Origin: DATHSY01 sp046729855
Lineage (GTDB): Bacteria; Actinomycetota; UBA4738; HRBIN12
Length of the DNA: 5,371 nucleotides
Direction: 5' to 3'
Assembly (NCBI GenBank): GCA_046729855.1
Contig: JBKPHM010000062.1
Span: 1-5,371 of the forward strand
Part shown: piece by piece, positions 1 to 5,245 of the stretch
Layout of the letters: every line of letters begins with the position of its first letter
Numbering within the stretch: position 1 is the first letter of the stretch
Translations under genes and position numbers: made by a program
Notes under the pieces: generated by a model
The model's database searches: none
The model's input: the letters and a program-made list of their open reading frames with translations, nothing else
What the model was told of the DNA's origin: nothing

Positions 1-84
1 CGCCCTTACTTTTGGCGGAGTTCGCCCGGCCCCAGTGGAACCAGGATCGCCGGCACGTTGTGCCAAGTTGAAGCGCTTGGCCGC

Positions 85-852
85 CTAGCGTGCCGGCGAG
101 CTATCCGCCGGGCGCCCCTCGGGATCGAGGCCGAGGACGGCTCGCCCACCATCCACCGGCAGGATTACGCCGTTGACGAAGCTCGCCTCGGGCGACAGCA
201 GGTGAGCAACGATGGCGGCGACCTCCTCCGGTTGACCGGCGCGGCCGAGCGGGTGCAAGCTGCGGATTTGCTTCTCGACGTCTGTTCGCTCGTCGAGAAG
301 ACTCTCGAAGCGCTCAGTCGCGATGGTTCCCGGAGCTACTGCATTCGTGCGTATCCCGTGTGGCCCATAGTCGACAGCGAGCGCTCGGGTGAGGCCTTCG
401 ATAGCTGCCTTGGCCGTCGCATACGGTAATGCGCCCGGCACAGGCCGTTGCGCTTGGTGCGAGGAGACGTTGACGATCGCGCCCGGCCTGCCGCTGGCGA
501 GAAAGTGGCGTACCGCGGTCGTGCATCCTGTCACCGCGAGCGCAAGATTCAGCATGATCAACTGCAACAGGTCGCTTGCCGGGACGTTGTGAACCGAGGC
601 GTCGCGGAAGACCGCGGCATTGTTGACCCAACCGGCGAGCGGCCCAACCGCTTCGGCTGCGTCTGCCGCCTCGGCGGCGAGTTCCTCGTCACTCGCGTCT
701 CCCGCGATAGCTGTGACGCCTGGATGCTGGTCCGTCCACCCGAGCGCATCGGCATCGATGTCGACGACGACTACATAGCCGTCCGCTGCGAGACGCTCCA
801 CTAACGCTCGGCCGATCCCCCGCCCGCCGCCGGTCACGACGTACGACCTCAT
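85..852 (-). CDS. Classical short-chain dehydrogenase/reductase (SDR), 255 aa
   Basis: This is a soluble NAD(P)-dependent oxidoreductase with a Rossmann fold. Numbering from the chosen start, the glycine-rich cofactor loop TGGGRGIG is at residues 7-14. Asp31 ends the second strand (VVVVDID), which in this family favours NAD(H) over NADP(H). NNAA is at 77-80 and a probable catalytic-tetrad Asn is at about 102. Ser131, Tyr144 and Lys148 (in YATAK) form the catalytic triad, and the APG motif is at 173-175. The C-terminus has the usual FVNG...PVDGG segment. The length of about 255 residues is typical of classical SDRs. Two adjacent ATGs (853-855 and 850-852) follow an AGGAGA Shine-Dalgarno sequence. 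I chose the second because its spacing (4 nt rather than 1) is less tight. An in-frame ATG at 930 would add a non-homologous leader and overlap the divergent gene. The substrate cannot be read from the sequence. Nothing recognisable lies in the 84 bp downstream. Confidence 0.93.
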   Translation of the reverse strand: MRSYVVTGGGRGIGRALVERLAADGYVVVVDIDADALGWTDQHPGVTAIAGDASDEELAAEAADAAEAVGPLAGWVNNAAVFRDASVHNVPASDLLQLIMLNLALAVTGCTTAVRHFLASGRPGAIVNVSSHQAQRPVPGALPYATAKAAIEGLTRALAVDYGPHGIRTNAVAPGTIATERFESLLDERTDVEKQIRSLHPLGRAGQPEEVAAIVAHLLSPEASFVNGVILPVDGGRAVLGLDPEGRPADSSPAR

Positions 853-917
853 CATTCTCCTGGCATTGTGATCACACGAGCGGGAGAGCAACCGCCAACG
901 CGGATAACCTCCCGCCG
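853..917. promoter_or_regulatory. Divergent intergenic region with TGTGATCACA palindrome
   Basis: The 65-bp gap between the SDR start and the cyclic-nucleotide-binding gene must hold both promoters if both are transcribed from here. A perfect 10-bp palindrome, TGTGATCACA, lies at 867-876, 14 nt upstream of the SDR start chosen here. Its half-sites equal those of Crp-type regulators (TGTGA/TCACA), but they abut instead of being separated by the usual 6 bp, so it is not a canonical Crp site. On the minus strand, TTGCTC and CACAAT separated by 17 bp could be a weak -35/-10 pair, with the palindrome overlapping the -10. On the plus strand, TAACCT at 905-910 fits the actinobacterial -10 pattern TAnnnT and ends 7 nt before the ATG at 918. 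The promoter assignments are inference; the palindrome is seen directly. Confidence 0.35.
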
Positions 918-1409
918 ATGGGAGCGGCACGACGAGCCCGCGACGCAGACGAGCGCCCCTCGCTCCAGATGATCATGCGGCGTTCGTGGGAACGGCCGAC
1001 ACAGAATGATTGGGCCGACGTCCTCGGAGCGATTCCGCTTTTCTCGCGATTGAGCGGGCGTCAGCTTCGCGGCATCGCGAAGCTCGCAAACGTCGTTGAC
1101 TACTCGCCGGGCGAGGTCATGGTCCAGGCCGGCGAGCGAGGCGATTCGTTCTTTCTCATGCTCGAAGGTCGGGCTCGCGTGCTGGGCAGGTCGCGAGTTT
1201 TGCGGTCGGGCGATTTCTTCGGCGAGATGGCGCTGGTCGACGGGGGCCCGCGGTCGGCGACGATCACCGCGACGAGCGCCGTGCGGGTGATGAGGCTGCC
1301 CCGCCAAGCGTTTCTAAGGGCACTAAGGCACGACCCGCGGATCGGCCTCGCGATTATCGAGACTCTCGCGGGGCGCGTCCGACGGCTCGAGCGAGCCATT
1401 TCCGCGTAA
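918..1409 (+). CDS. Stand-alone cyclic nucleotide-binding domain protein, 163 aa
   Basis: This is a cytoplasmic cNMP-binding beta-barrel (Crp/Fnr effector-domain fold) with no DNA-binding domain or other output domain. The domain spans about residues 36-140 and opens with IPLFSRLSGRQL. The roll follows (SPGEVMVQAGERGDSFFLMLEG), then the phosphate-binding cassette FGEMAL (101-106) and PRSATI (111-116). In cNMP-binding members of the family the Glu (here Glu103) and Arg (here Arg112) contact the ribose and phosphate, so ligand binding looks possible. The protein ends in one amphipathic helix (LAIIETLAGRVRRLERAI), where a Crp-type protein would continue into a winged helix. No Shine-Dalgarno precedes ATG 918. 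ATGs at 969 and 975 also lack one and would still keep the domain, so the first 17-19 residues are uncertain. The partner or output is unknown; a protein-protein switch is one option. Confidence 0.85.
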   Translation: MGAARRARDADERPSLQMIMRRSWERPTQNDWADVLGAIPLFSRLSGRQLRGIAKLANVVDYSPGEVMVQAGERGDSFFLMLEGRARVLGRSRVLRSGDFFGEMALVDGGPRSATITATSAVRVMRLPRQAFLRALRHDPRIGLAIIETLAGRVRRLERAISA

Positions 1410-1428
1410 CGACGCGCAACGCCTATAT

Positions 1429-1555
1429 CTAGCCGAGCGACTCGTTCGCATTGGCCGTCGGAGGCTGGTCGAAGACCGCGTGCGACCTCGAGGAACGCGG
1501 CCAGCGTCGGCGAGGAATCATCGGTGCGCCACACCACCTTGGTCTCGAGCCCGCT
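1429..1555 (-). pseudogene. Probable remnant of a LysR-type regulator C-terminus
   Basis: Read on the minus strand, 1555 down to 1478 gives a peptide ending VVWRTDDSSPTLAAFLEVAR. This resembles the last strand and helix of LysR-type substrate-binding domains (typically ...aWR.dd.SPaL.aFLe.aR). A one-base shift then gives VFDQPPTANESLG followed by TAG at 1429-1431, a natural-looking tail. The rest of the regulator, including its helix-turn-helix, is not recognisable upstream, where the opposite strand carries another remnant. It lies 19 bp from the convergent stop of the cyclic-nucleotide-binding gene. The match is short, so chance resemblance in GC-rich sequence is possible. Confidence 0.42.
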
Positions 1556-1591
1556 CGTCTCGCTGTGCGGACAAGAGCTGCGCGTCCGCCG

Positions 1592-1612
1592 CGCGCGCGA
1601 CGATCGCGCGCG
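1592..1612. repeat. Short GC hairpin (9-bp arms, 3-nt loop)
   Basis: The arms CGCGCGCGA (1592-1600) and TCGCGCGCG (1604-1612) are perfectly complementary around a CGA loop. The hairpin sits at the edge between the LysR-like and ArsR-like remnants. There is no T-run after it on either strand, so I do not call it a terminator. Alternating CG sequence easily produces such structures in GC-rich DNA. Confidence 0.4.
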
Positions 1613-1873
1613 GCGCGAAAAGTCTCCTGCTTAGCCCCTCCGCCTTCGTCGCACCCCGGGTGGCGACGATGATCGAGCCGCCGGCGCTCGTCTACCCGGC
1701 CCGGGGCACGGCCGCGCTGCTCGGCGAGAGCGCGGCCGCGACCGGGCCCGCGCTCTCGCGCCTGATCGGCACCACCGGGCCGAGACCCTCGGCCTGCTCG
1801 ACGAGCCGGCCGACGGGTGCGCTACCGGCGGACGCCGCTCGGGCAGGCGACACTCGGGGCGCCAGGCCTCGCG
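1612..1873 (+). pseudogene. Decayed ArsR-like winged-helix regulator, frameshifted, HTH deleted
   Basis: Three reading frames in succession give consecutive pieces of one recognisable family, ArsR-like regulators with a long N-terminal region. Frame one (1612-1776) reads LLLSPSAFVAPRV, then PPALVYPARGTAALLG, then ALSRLIGTT. Inserting a single C near 1777 restores the expected R followed by AETLGLLDEPA (1779-1811). A third frame from 1817 then reads VRYRRTPLGQATLG, which matches the wing and final segment (usually ...vlYrRTplG.aLl). The roughly 40 residues that should lie between these pieces, containing the helix-turn-helix (TteLA.rLg.s.g.vSqHL...), are absent. The N-terminal part of a normal-length protein is also missing before 1612. 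The product, if any, could not bind DNA as an ArsR repressor. The family assignment rests on motif memory. Confidence 0.68.
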
Positions 1874-1950
1874 GGCGTCGTTGGGAGGGCAATGCGACCT
1901 TTCGCGCTGCGACGAATCCCTTGTGCCGGGCCCAGGAACGTAGCAACCGT

Positions 1951-1997
1951 TGAGTTGCTTCACCGGCAGCCGTTGCGTTGCCGGTGAAGCCGACTCA
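1951..1997. repeat. Large inverted repeat / hairpin upstream of the leader ORF
   Basis: A perfect 12-bp stem pairs GCTTCACCGGCA (1957-1968) with TGCCGGTGAAGC (1979-1990) across a 10-nt loop. After a small internal bulge (T1956 opposite C1991-G1992), TGAGT (1951-1955) pairs with ACTCA (1993-1997), giving 17 paired positions. It ends 15 nt before the GGGAGG ribosome-binding site of the truncated reductase frame. An alternative stem, AGCAAC (1942-1947) with GTTGCT (1954-1959), would use part of the same left arm and is mutually exclusive with it. There is no T-tract on either strand, so a simple intrinsic terminator is unlikely. It could be a repressor operator or a 5'-leader RNA structure. Confidence 0.7.
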
Positions 1998-2012
1998 GAA
2001 CCACACGACGAA

Positions 2013-2018
2013 GGGAGG
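2013..2018 (+). promoter_or_regulatory. Strong ribosome-binding site of the truncated reductase frame
   Basis: GGGAGG at 2013-2018 lies 5 nt before ATG 2024. It is the best Shine-Dalgarno sequence in the window, yet it serves a 41-codon remnant and not an intact gene. Through the ATGA overlap downstream, it is probably the main ribosome entry point for the transporter gene. Confidence 0.75.
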
Positions 2019-2023
2019 AACAG

Positions 2024-2149
2024 ATGAGGAAGACGGTCGCGGGCCTTTTCATCTCTCTCGACGGCGTGGTGGAGGCGCCGGAGAAGTGGCATTTCCTTAC
2101 CTCGACGGACCAGCGGATGCGTAGGCGAAAGCCGCCCGAGGGCTCATGA
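2024..2149 (+). pseudogene. Truncated RibD-C/dihydrofolate-reductase-like frame (41 aa)
   Basis: The first 24 residues, MRKTVAGLFISLDG followed by VVEAPEKWHF, are the hallmark N-terminus of the dihydrofolate-reductase/RibD C-terminal-domain family. That is the first beta strand plus the SLDGV.E.P loop of the NADPH-binding reductase fold. A full protein is about 180-200 aa. Family members continue WHFPY. Here one T appears to be missing in the T-run at 2092-2094, and shifting frame there gives PYLDGPADA and then TAG. In the original frame it continues LTSTDQRMRRRKPPEGS to TGA at 2147-2149. That stop overlaps the transporter ATG by 4 bp (ATGA). The frame cannot encode an active reductase. It may act as a translated leader peptide for the transporter, or be plain debris. 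The family match is firm; the leader role is inferred. Confidence 0.75.
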
Positions 2150-4350
2150 AGCTCTCGACAACGTCGCTGGCCGCAGCCAGTGCCCGCCACCCGTGGCGGG
2201 TCGTCGCTACCTGGATCGCCGTCGCCGTCCTCGCGATGCTTGCGGTCGTAACGCTGCTCGGCGGGAGCCTCACGACCGAGGGCCAGCCGACGAACAACCC
2301 CGAGTCCGAGCGCGCCGAGGACGCGAAGCTGGCGGCCTTCCCGCCGGATCCCTCGACATCGGTCAGCGACATCGTCGTGATCCGCTCCGAGGAGTACACG
2401 GTCGATTCGCCCCAATTCAAGGCCTATGTGAGGGACTTCGTCGGTGACAACCAGATCTCCGCGCTTGCCAATGCCCGCACCTATCTCGACGGCCGCAGAG
2501 CGACACTCGTCTCGGAGGACCGGCACGCGACGATCGTCCCGCTCGCGCTCTTCGACGACGACGAGACCGAGGCGTTGGTCGAGAAGGTGGAGGCCGTCGG
2601 CGACGAGGGCGCCTTCGCCGTGTCGGTCACGGGGGAAGAGACGCTCGATCACGACTTCAACCTGCTCTCGGAGGAGGATCTCCAGGAAGGCGAGCTCCAG
2701 TTCGGCCTCCCGGCCGCGCTCATCATCCTGCTGCACGTCTTCGGCGCCGTCGTCGCCGGGCTCGTACCGCTGCTGATGGCGATGGTCGCGATCGTGGTCG
2801 CGCTCGGGCTGACCGCGCTGCTCGCGCAGCAGTTCGAGCTCTCGGTCTTCGTCATCAACATGCTCACGGGGATGGGCCTTGCGCTCGGGATCGACTACTC
2901 GCTCTTCGTCGTCTCCCGCTACCGCGAGGAGCGAGGGCAGGGGCGCGAGGAGCTGGGGGCGATCGAGGCGGCGGGCGCGACTGCGAGCCGGGCGGTGCTC
3001 TTCAGCGGCACGACGTTCGTGATCGCGATGCTCGGGATGCTGCTCGTCCCGAGCTCGATTATGCGCAGCCTCGCGGCCGGGGCGATCCTCGTCGGGATTA
3101 CCTCGGTGCTCGCAGCACTCACGCTCTTGCCAGCGCTGCTCGGGCTTCTCGGCGATCGCGTCAACGCTCTCCGCATCCCGATCGTCGGGCGGAGGTCGCA
3201 AGAGGACTCCAATCCGGAAGGGCGCTTCTGGGGCGCGATCGTGCGCCGCGTCCTCCGCCGTCCCGGCCTCAGCCTCGCACTCTCGGCGGGCCTGCTCGTC
3301 GCGCTCGCGCTCCCTGTATTCAGGCTGGACGTCGGGACAGGCGGCGTCTCCACCCTTCCCGACCGCTTCGTCTCGAAGCAGGGCTTCCTCGCGCTCGAGC
3401 GCGACTTCCCGGGGACGACACCGGATCCGGCCGAGATCGTCGTGTCGAACGCGTCCGGGGACGGCGTCGCTACCGCCCTCGACGGGCTCCGCGCACGCCT
3501 CTCCGGCGATAGCCGCTTCGGAGACGGCGAGATCGATCGCTCCCCGAACGGAGAAGTCGCACTCCTCTCCGTGCCGGTCACGGGCGACCCGGCGTCGACG
3601 AGCGCGATCGACGCAGTGAGCCGGCTCCGGAGCGAGATCGTCCCGGACGCGTTCGCCGGGACCGACGCGGAGGCGCTGGTCGGGGGAACGACCTCGGAGA
3701 ACATCGACTACTTCGACTCCGTGATCGACCCCGCCCCCTGGGTGATCGCGTTTGTTCTCCTGCTCACGTTCGTCCTCCTGACCGTCGTCTTCCGCTCGGT
3801 CGTCGTCGCCGCGACCGCCGTCGGTCTCAATCTGCTCTCGGTCGGCGCCGCCTACGGCCTGCTCGTGCTCGTCTTCCAAGAGGGCGTTGGTGCCGACCTG
3901 CTCGGCTTCCAGCAGACGGACACGATCGAGGCCTGGGTGCCGCTCTTCCTCTTCTCGGTGCTCTTCGGGCTCTCGATGGACTACCAGGTGTTCCTGCTCA
4001 GCCGAATCCGGGAGCGCTTCGACCAATCCGGGGACACGACGGATGCGGTGACGTTCGGCGTCGGCTCGACGGCGCGGATCATCACCGGCGCGGCGCTGAT
4101 CATCGTCGCCGTCTTCGCCGGCTTCGCGCGTGGTGACCTGATCATGTTCCAGCAGATGGGCTTCGGAGTCGCGGTCGCCCTGCTCGTCGACGCCACCATC
4201 ATCCGCTCCGTCCTGCTCCCGAGCGTGATGAAGCTCCTGGGCGAGTGGAACTGGTACCTGCCGCGCTGGCTCGAGTGGCTCCCACGGCTCGAGGCCGAGG
4301 GTGCGAGCCCACCCAGCGGCGAACCTGCAGTTACTTCGGAGGCCAGATAA
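2146..4350 (+). CDS. MMPL/RND-superfamily membrane transporter, 734 aa
   Basis: This is a proton-driven exporter of the MmpL/YdfJ type in the cytoplasmic membrane. It has the classic duplicated architecture: TM1 (about 20-40), an extracytoplasmic porter domain (about 41-185), TM2-6 (about 187-336), TM7 (about 375-392), a second porter domain (about 393-528), and TM8-12 (about 532-695). Each half carries the intramembrane Asp-Tyr pair: Asp250-Tyr251 in GLALGIDYSLFVVSRYREE, and Asp612-Tyr613 in FGLSMDYQVFLLSRIRERF. In mycobacterial MmpL3 the equivalent pairs relay protons. Both are intact and the length is normal for this subgroup, so it looks functional. The N-terminus (LAAASARHPWRVV before TM1) matches family starts and supports ATG 2146. 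Its own Shine-Dalgarno is poor (GAGGG at 2138-2142, only 3 nt away), which suggests coupling to the overlapping upstream frame. The cargo is unknown; the family exports lipids, polyketides and drugs. Confidence 0.93.
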   Translation: MKLSTTSLAAASARHPWRVVATWIAVAVLAMLAVVTLLGGSLTTEGQPTNNPESERAEDAKLAAFPPDPSTSVSDIVVIRSEEYTVDSPQFKAYVRDFVGDNQISALANARTYLDGRRATLVSEDRHATIVPLALFDDDETEALVEKVEAVGDEGAFAVSVTGEETLDHDFNLLSEEDLQEGELQFGLPAALIILLHVFGAVVAGLVPLLMAMVAIVVALGLTALLAQQFELSVFVINMLTGMGLALGIDYSLFVVSRYREERGQGREELGAIEAAGATASRAVLFSGTTFVIAMLGMLLVPSSIMRSLAAGAILVGITSVLAALTLLPALLGLLGDRVNALRIPIVGRRSQEDSNPEGRFWGAIVRRVLRRPGLSLALSAGLLVALALPVFRLDVGTGGVSTLPDRFVSKQGFLALERDFPGTTPDPAEIVVSNASGDGVATALDGLRARLSGDSRFGDGEIDRSPNGEVALLSVPVTGDPASTSAIDAVSRLRSEIVPDAFAGTDAEALVGGTTSENIDYFDSVIDPAPWVIAFVLLLTFVLLTVVFRSVVVAATAVGLNLLSVGAAYGLLVLVFQEGVGADLLGFQQTDTIEAWVPLFLFSVLFGLSMDYQVFLLSRIRERFDQSGDTTDAVTFGVGSTARIITGAALIIVAVFAGFARGDLIMFQQMGFGVAVALLVDATIIRSVLLPSVMKLLGEWNWYLPRWLEWLPRLEAEGASPPSGEPAVTSEAR

Positions 4351-4653
4351 ATGGTTGTTGAGTACATCCGCTACAGCATCGACGACGGCCGCGCGGAAGC
4401 GTTCGAGCAGGCCTATCGGCGTGCGGCCGAGGCGCTTCAGGCGTCCGAGCACTGCGAGCGCTACGAAGTCTCGCGCTGCAGCGAGGATCCGACCCAGCAC
4501 GTCGTTCGGATCGAGTGGGATTCCGAGGAGGGACACCTCTCCGGCTTTCGACAGAGCCCCGAATTCCGCAGCTTCTTCGAGGCGGTCGGGCCGTTCGTGC
4601 ACGACATCGACGAGATGCGTCACTACCAGGTGACGCTCGCGAGCACAGCCTGA
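4351..4653 (+). CDS. Antibiotic biosynthesis monooxygenase (ABM) fold protein, 100 aa
   Basis: This is a small cytoplasmic protein of the dimeric alpha/beta-barrel (ferredoxin-like) ABM family, whose characterised members oxidise quinone-type or polyketide substrates without a metal or flavin, or degrade haem. The sequence fits the fold. A first strand (VEYIRYSI, 3-10) is followed by a helix (AEAFEQAYRRAAEAL, 15-29). Next come the strands around YEVSRC (38-43) and VVRIEWDS (51-58), a helix with EFRSFFEAVGPF (71-82), and a last strand (MRHYQVTL, 89-96). The length of 100 aa is usual for a single-domain member. ATG 4351 follows the transporter stop with no gap, and GGAGG at 4338-4342, inside the end of the transporter gene, is spaced 8 nt from it. 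That placement indicates one operon. No catalytic residue is diagnostic in this family, so the enzymatic role is a family inference. Confidence 0.82.
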   Translation: MVVEYIRYSIDDGRAEAFEQAYRRAAEALQASEHCERYEVSRCSEDPTQHVVRIEWDSEEGHLSGFRQSPEFRSFFEAVGPFVHDIDEMRHYQVTLASTA

Positions 4654-4661
4654 CCGCGATC

Positions 4662-5234
4662 GTGAGCGCCGACCACGTGCAGCTCGAGTTCGAAAGCCGC
4701 GTCGACGCGACGCTGCAGACGACCTGCGAGCTGGCACGGGCGCTGATCGGCGCGCATCAGGCGGCGATGAGCCTGATCGTCAACGGCGATTGGACCCATG
4801 CTCGCAAGTACTTCTCGCTCTCCGACAAGTACGCCGCCTTCCGCGACTTCACGATGCCGGCGCGCGGCGTCGGAGTGCACGCGCTCGTCGTCGCCGAAAA
4901 CACCGCACTGCGCTTGACCCAGGCCGAGCTCGAGCGGGACCCGGCTTGGCGCGGCTACGGCGAGGCCGCCGACACCCACCAGCCGCTGCGTGGCCTGCTG
5001 GCGGTCCCGCTCGTCGGTGAGGACGGCCTCAACTACGGCCTCCTGCAGCTATCGGACAAGGCCGACGGCGGGGACTTCGACGAGAACGACGAACGCCACC
5101 TTCAGCGGCTTGCCGTGCTGGCCGCGCTCGCGCTCGATGCCTTCGTCAAGGTGAAGAAGCTCCGTCGCGGCGACGAGGTCCCGTTTGTCGAACGCGAGAG
5201 CTTGGCCTCTTTCGTGCACATCGAGTCCGCCTAG
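4662..5234 (+). CDS. Single GAF-domain protein, 190 aa
   Basis: This is a cytoplasmic sensor-like protein with one GAF domain (about residues 8-162) and no kinase, cyclase or DNA-binding output. An N-terminal helix (VDATLQTTCELARALIGAHQ, 14-33) leads into the core, followed by GLLAVPLVGEDGLNYGLLQL (111-130). The closing helix is DFDENDERHLQRLAVLAALALD (138-159). In related actinobacterial proteins this type of GAF module is commonly the input part of PAS/GAF histidine kinases or phosphatases. Here it ends after a short charged tail (KVKKLRRGDEVPFVERESL). The start is uncertain. GTG 4662, 8 bp after the monooxygenase stop, gives MSADHVQLEFESRV, which matches my memory of homologue starts. It has no Shine-Dalgarno, so translation is probably coupled to the gene before. 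CTG 4650, overlapping the upstream stop, is an alternative. The ligand and partner are unknown. Confidence 0.83.
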   Translation: MSADHVQLEFESRVDATLQTTCELARALIGAHQAAMSLIVNGDWTHARKYFSLSDKYAAFRDFTMPARGVGVHALVVAENTALRLTQAELERDPAWRGYGEAADTHQPLRGLLAVPLVGEDGLNYGLLQLSDKADGGDFDENDERHLQRLAVLAALALDAFVKVKKLRRGDEVPFVERESLASFVHIESA

Positions 5235-5245
5235 GAACAGACACG

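Noticed and set aside
6..56. 17-codon minus-strand frame starting GTG (VPAILVPLGPGELRQK)
   Set aside because: It is too short, with no Shine-Dalgarno or family signal. The left 84 bp hold nothing I can support.
52..64. Small hairpin GGCAC-GTT-GTGCC downstream of the SDR as a terminator
   Set aside because: It has only 5 bp, a tight loop and no T-tract on the minus strand. It is too weak to call.
909..924. CTCCC...GGGAG dyad over the start of the cNMP-binding gene
   Set aside because: It has 5-bp arms with a 6-nt loop in GC-rich DNA and no supporting context. It is likely chance.
853..930. Upstream ATG extension of the SDR to 930
   Set aside because: The added 26 residues have no family similarity and would overlap the divergent gene. 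A good Shine-Dalgarno lies right before the inner ATGs.
1480..1953. 157-codon plus-strand frame as an intact gene
   Set aside because: Only its middle part matches a known family. Its start is non-homologous and its end is out of frame with the ArsR-like C-terminus, so it is better read as a pseudogene.
1951..1997. Intrinsic terminator interpretation of the large hairpin
   Set aside because: There is no run of T on either strand after the stem, and it sits just before a strong ribosome-binding site.
4515..4661. Upstream in-frame extension of the GAF gene inside the monooxygenase gene
   Set aside because: The extension is the out-of-frame shadow of the ABM protein, and homology begins only at about 4662.
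1960..4737. Very long (925-codon) open frame on the minus strand
   Set aside because: It is antisense to the MMPL gene, which has clear family motifs. The translation is low-complexity and rich in R, E and D, as expected of the mirror frame of GC-rich coding sequence. It has no recognisable domain.
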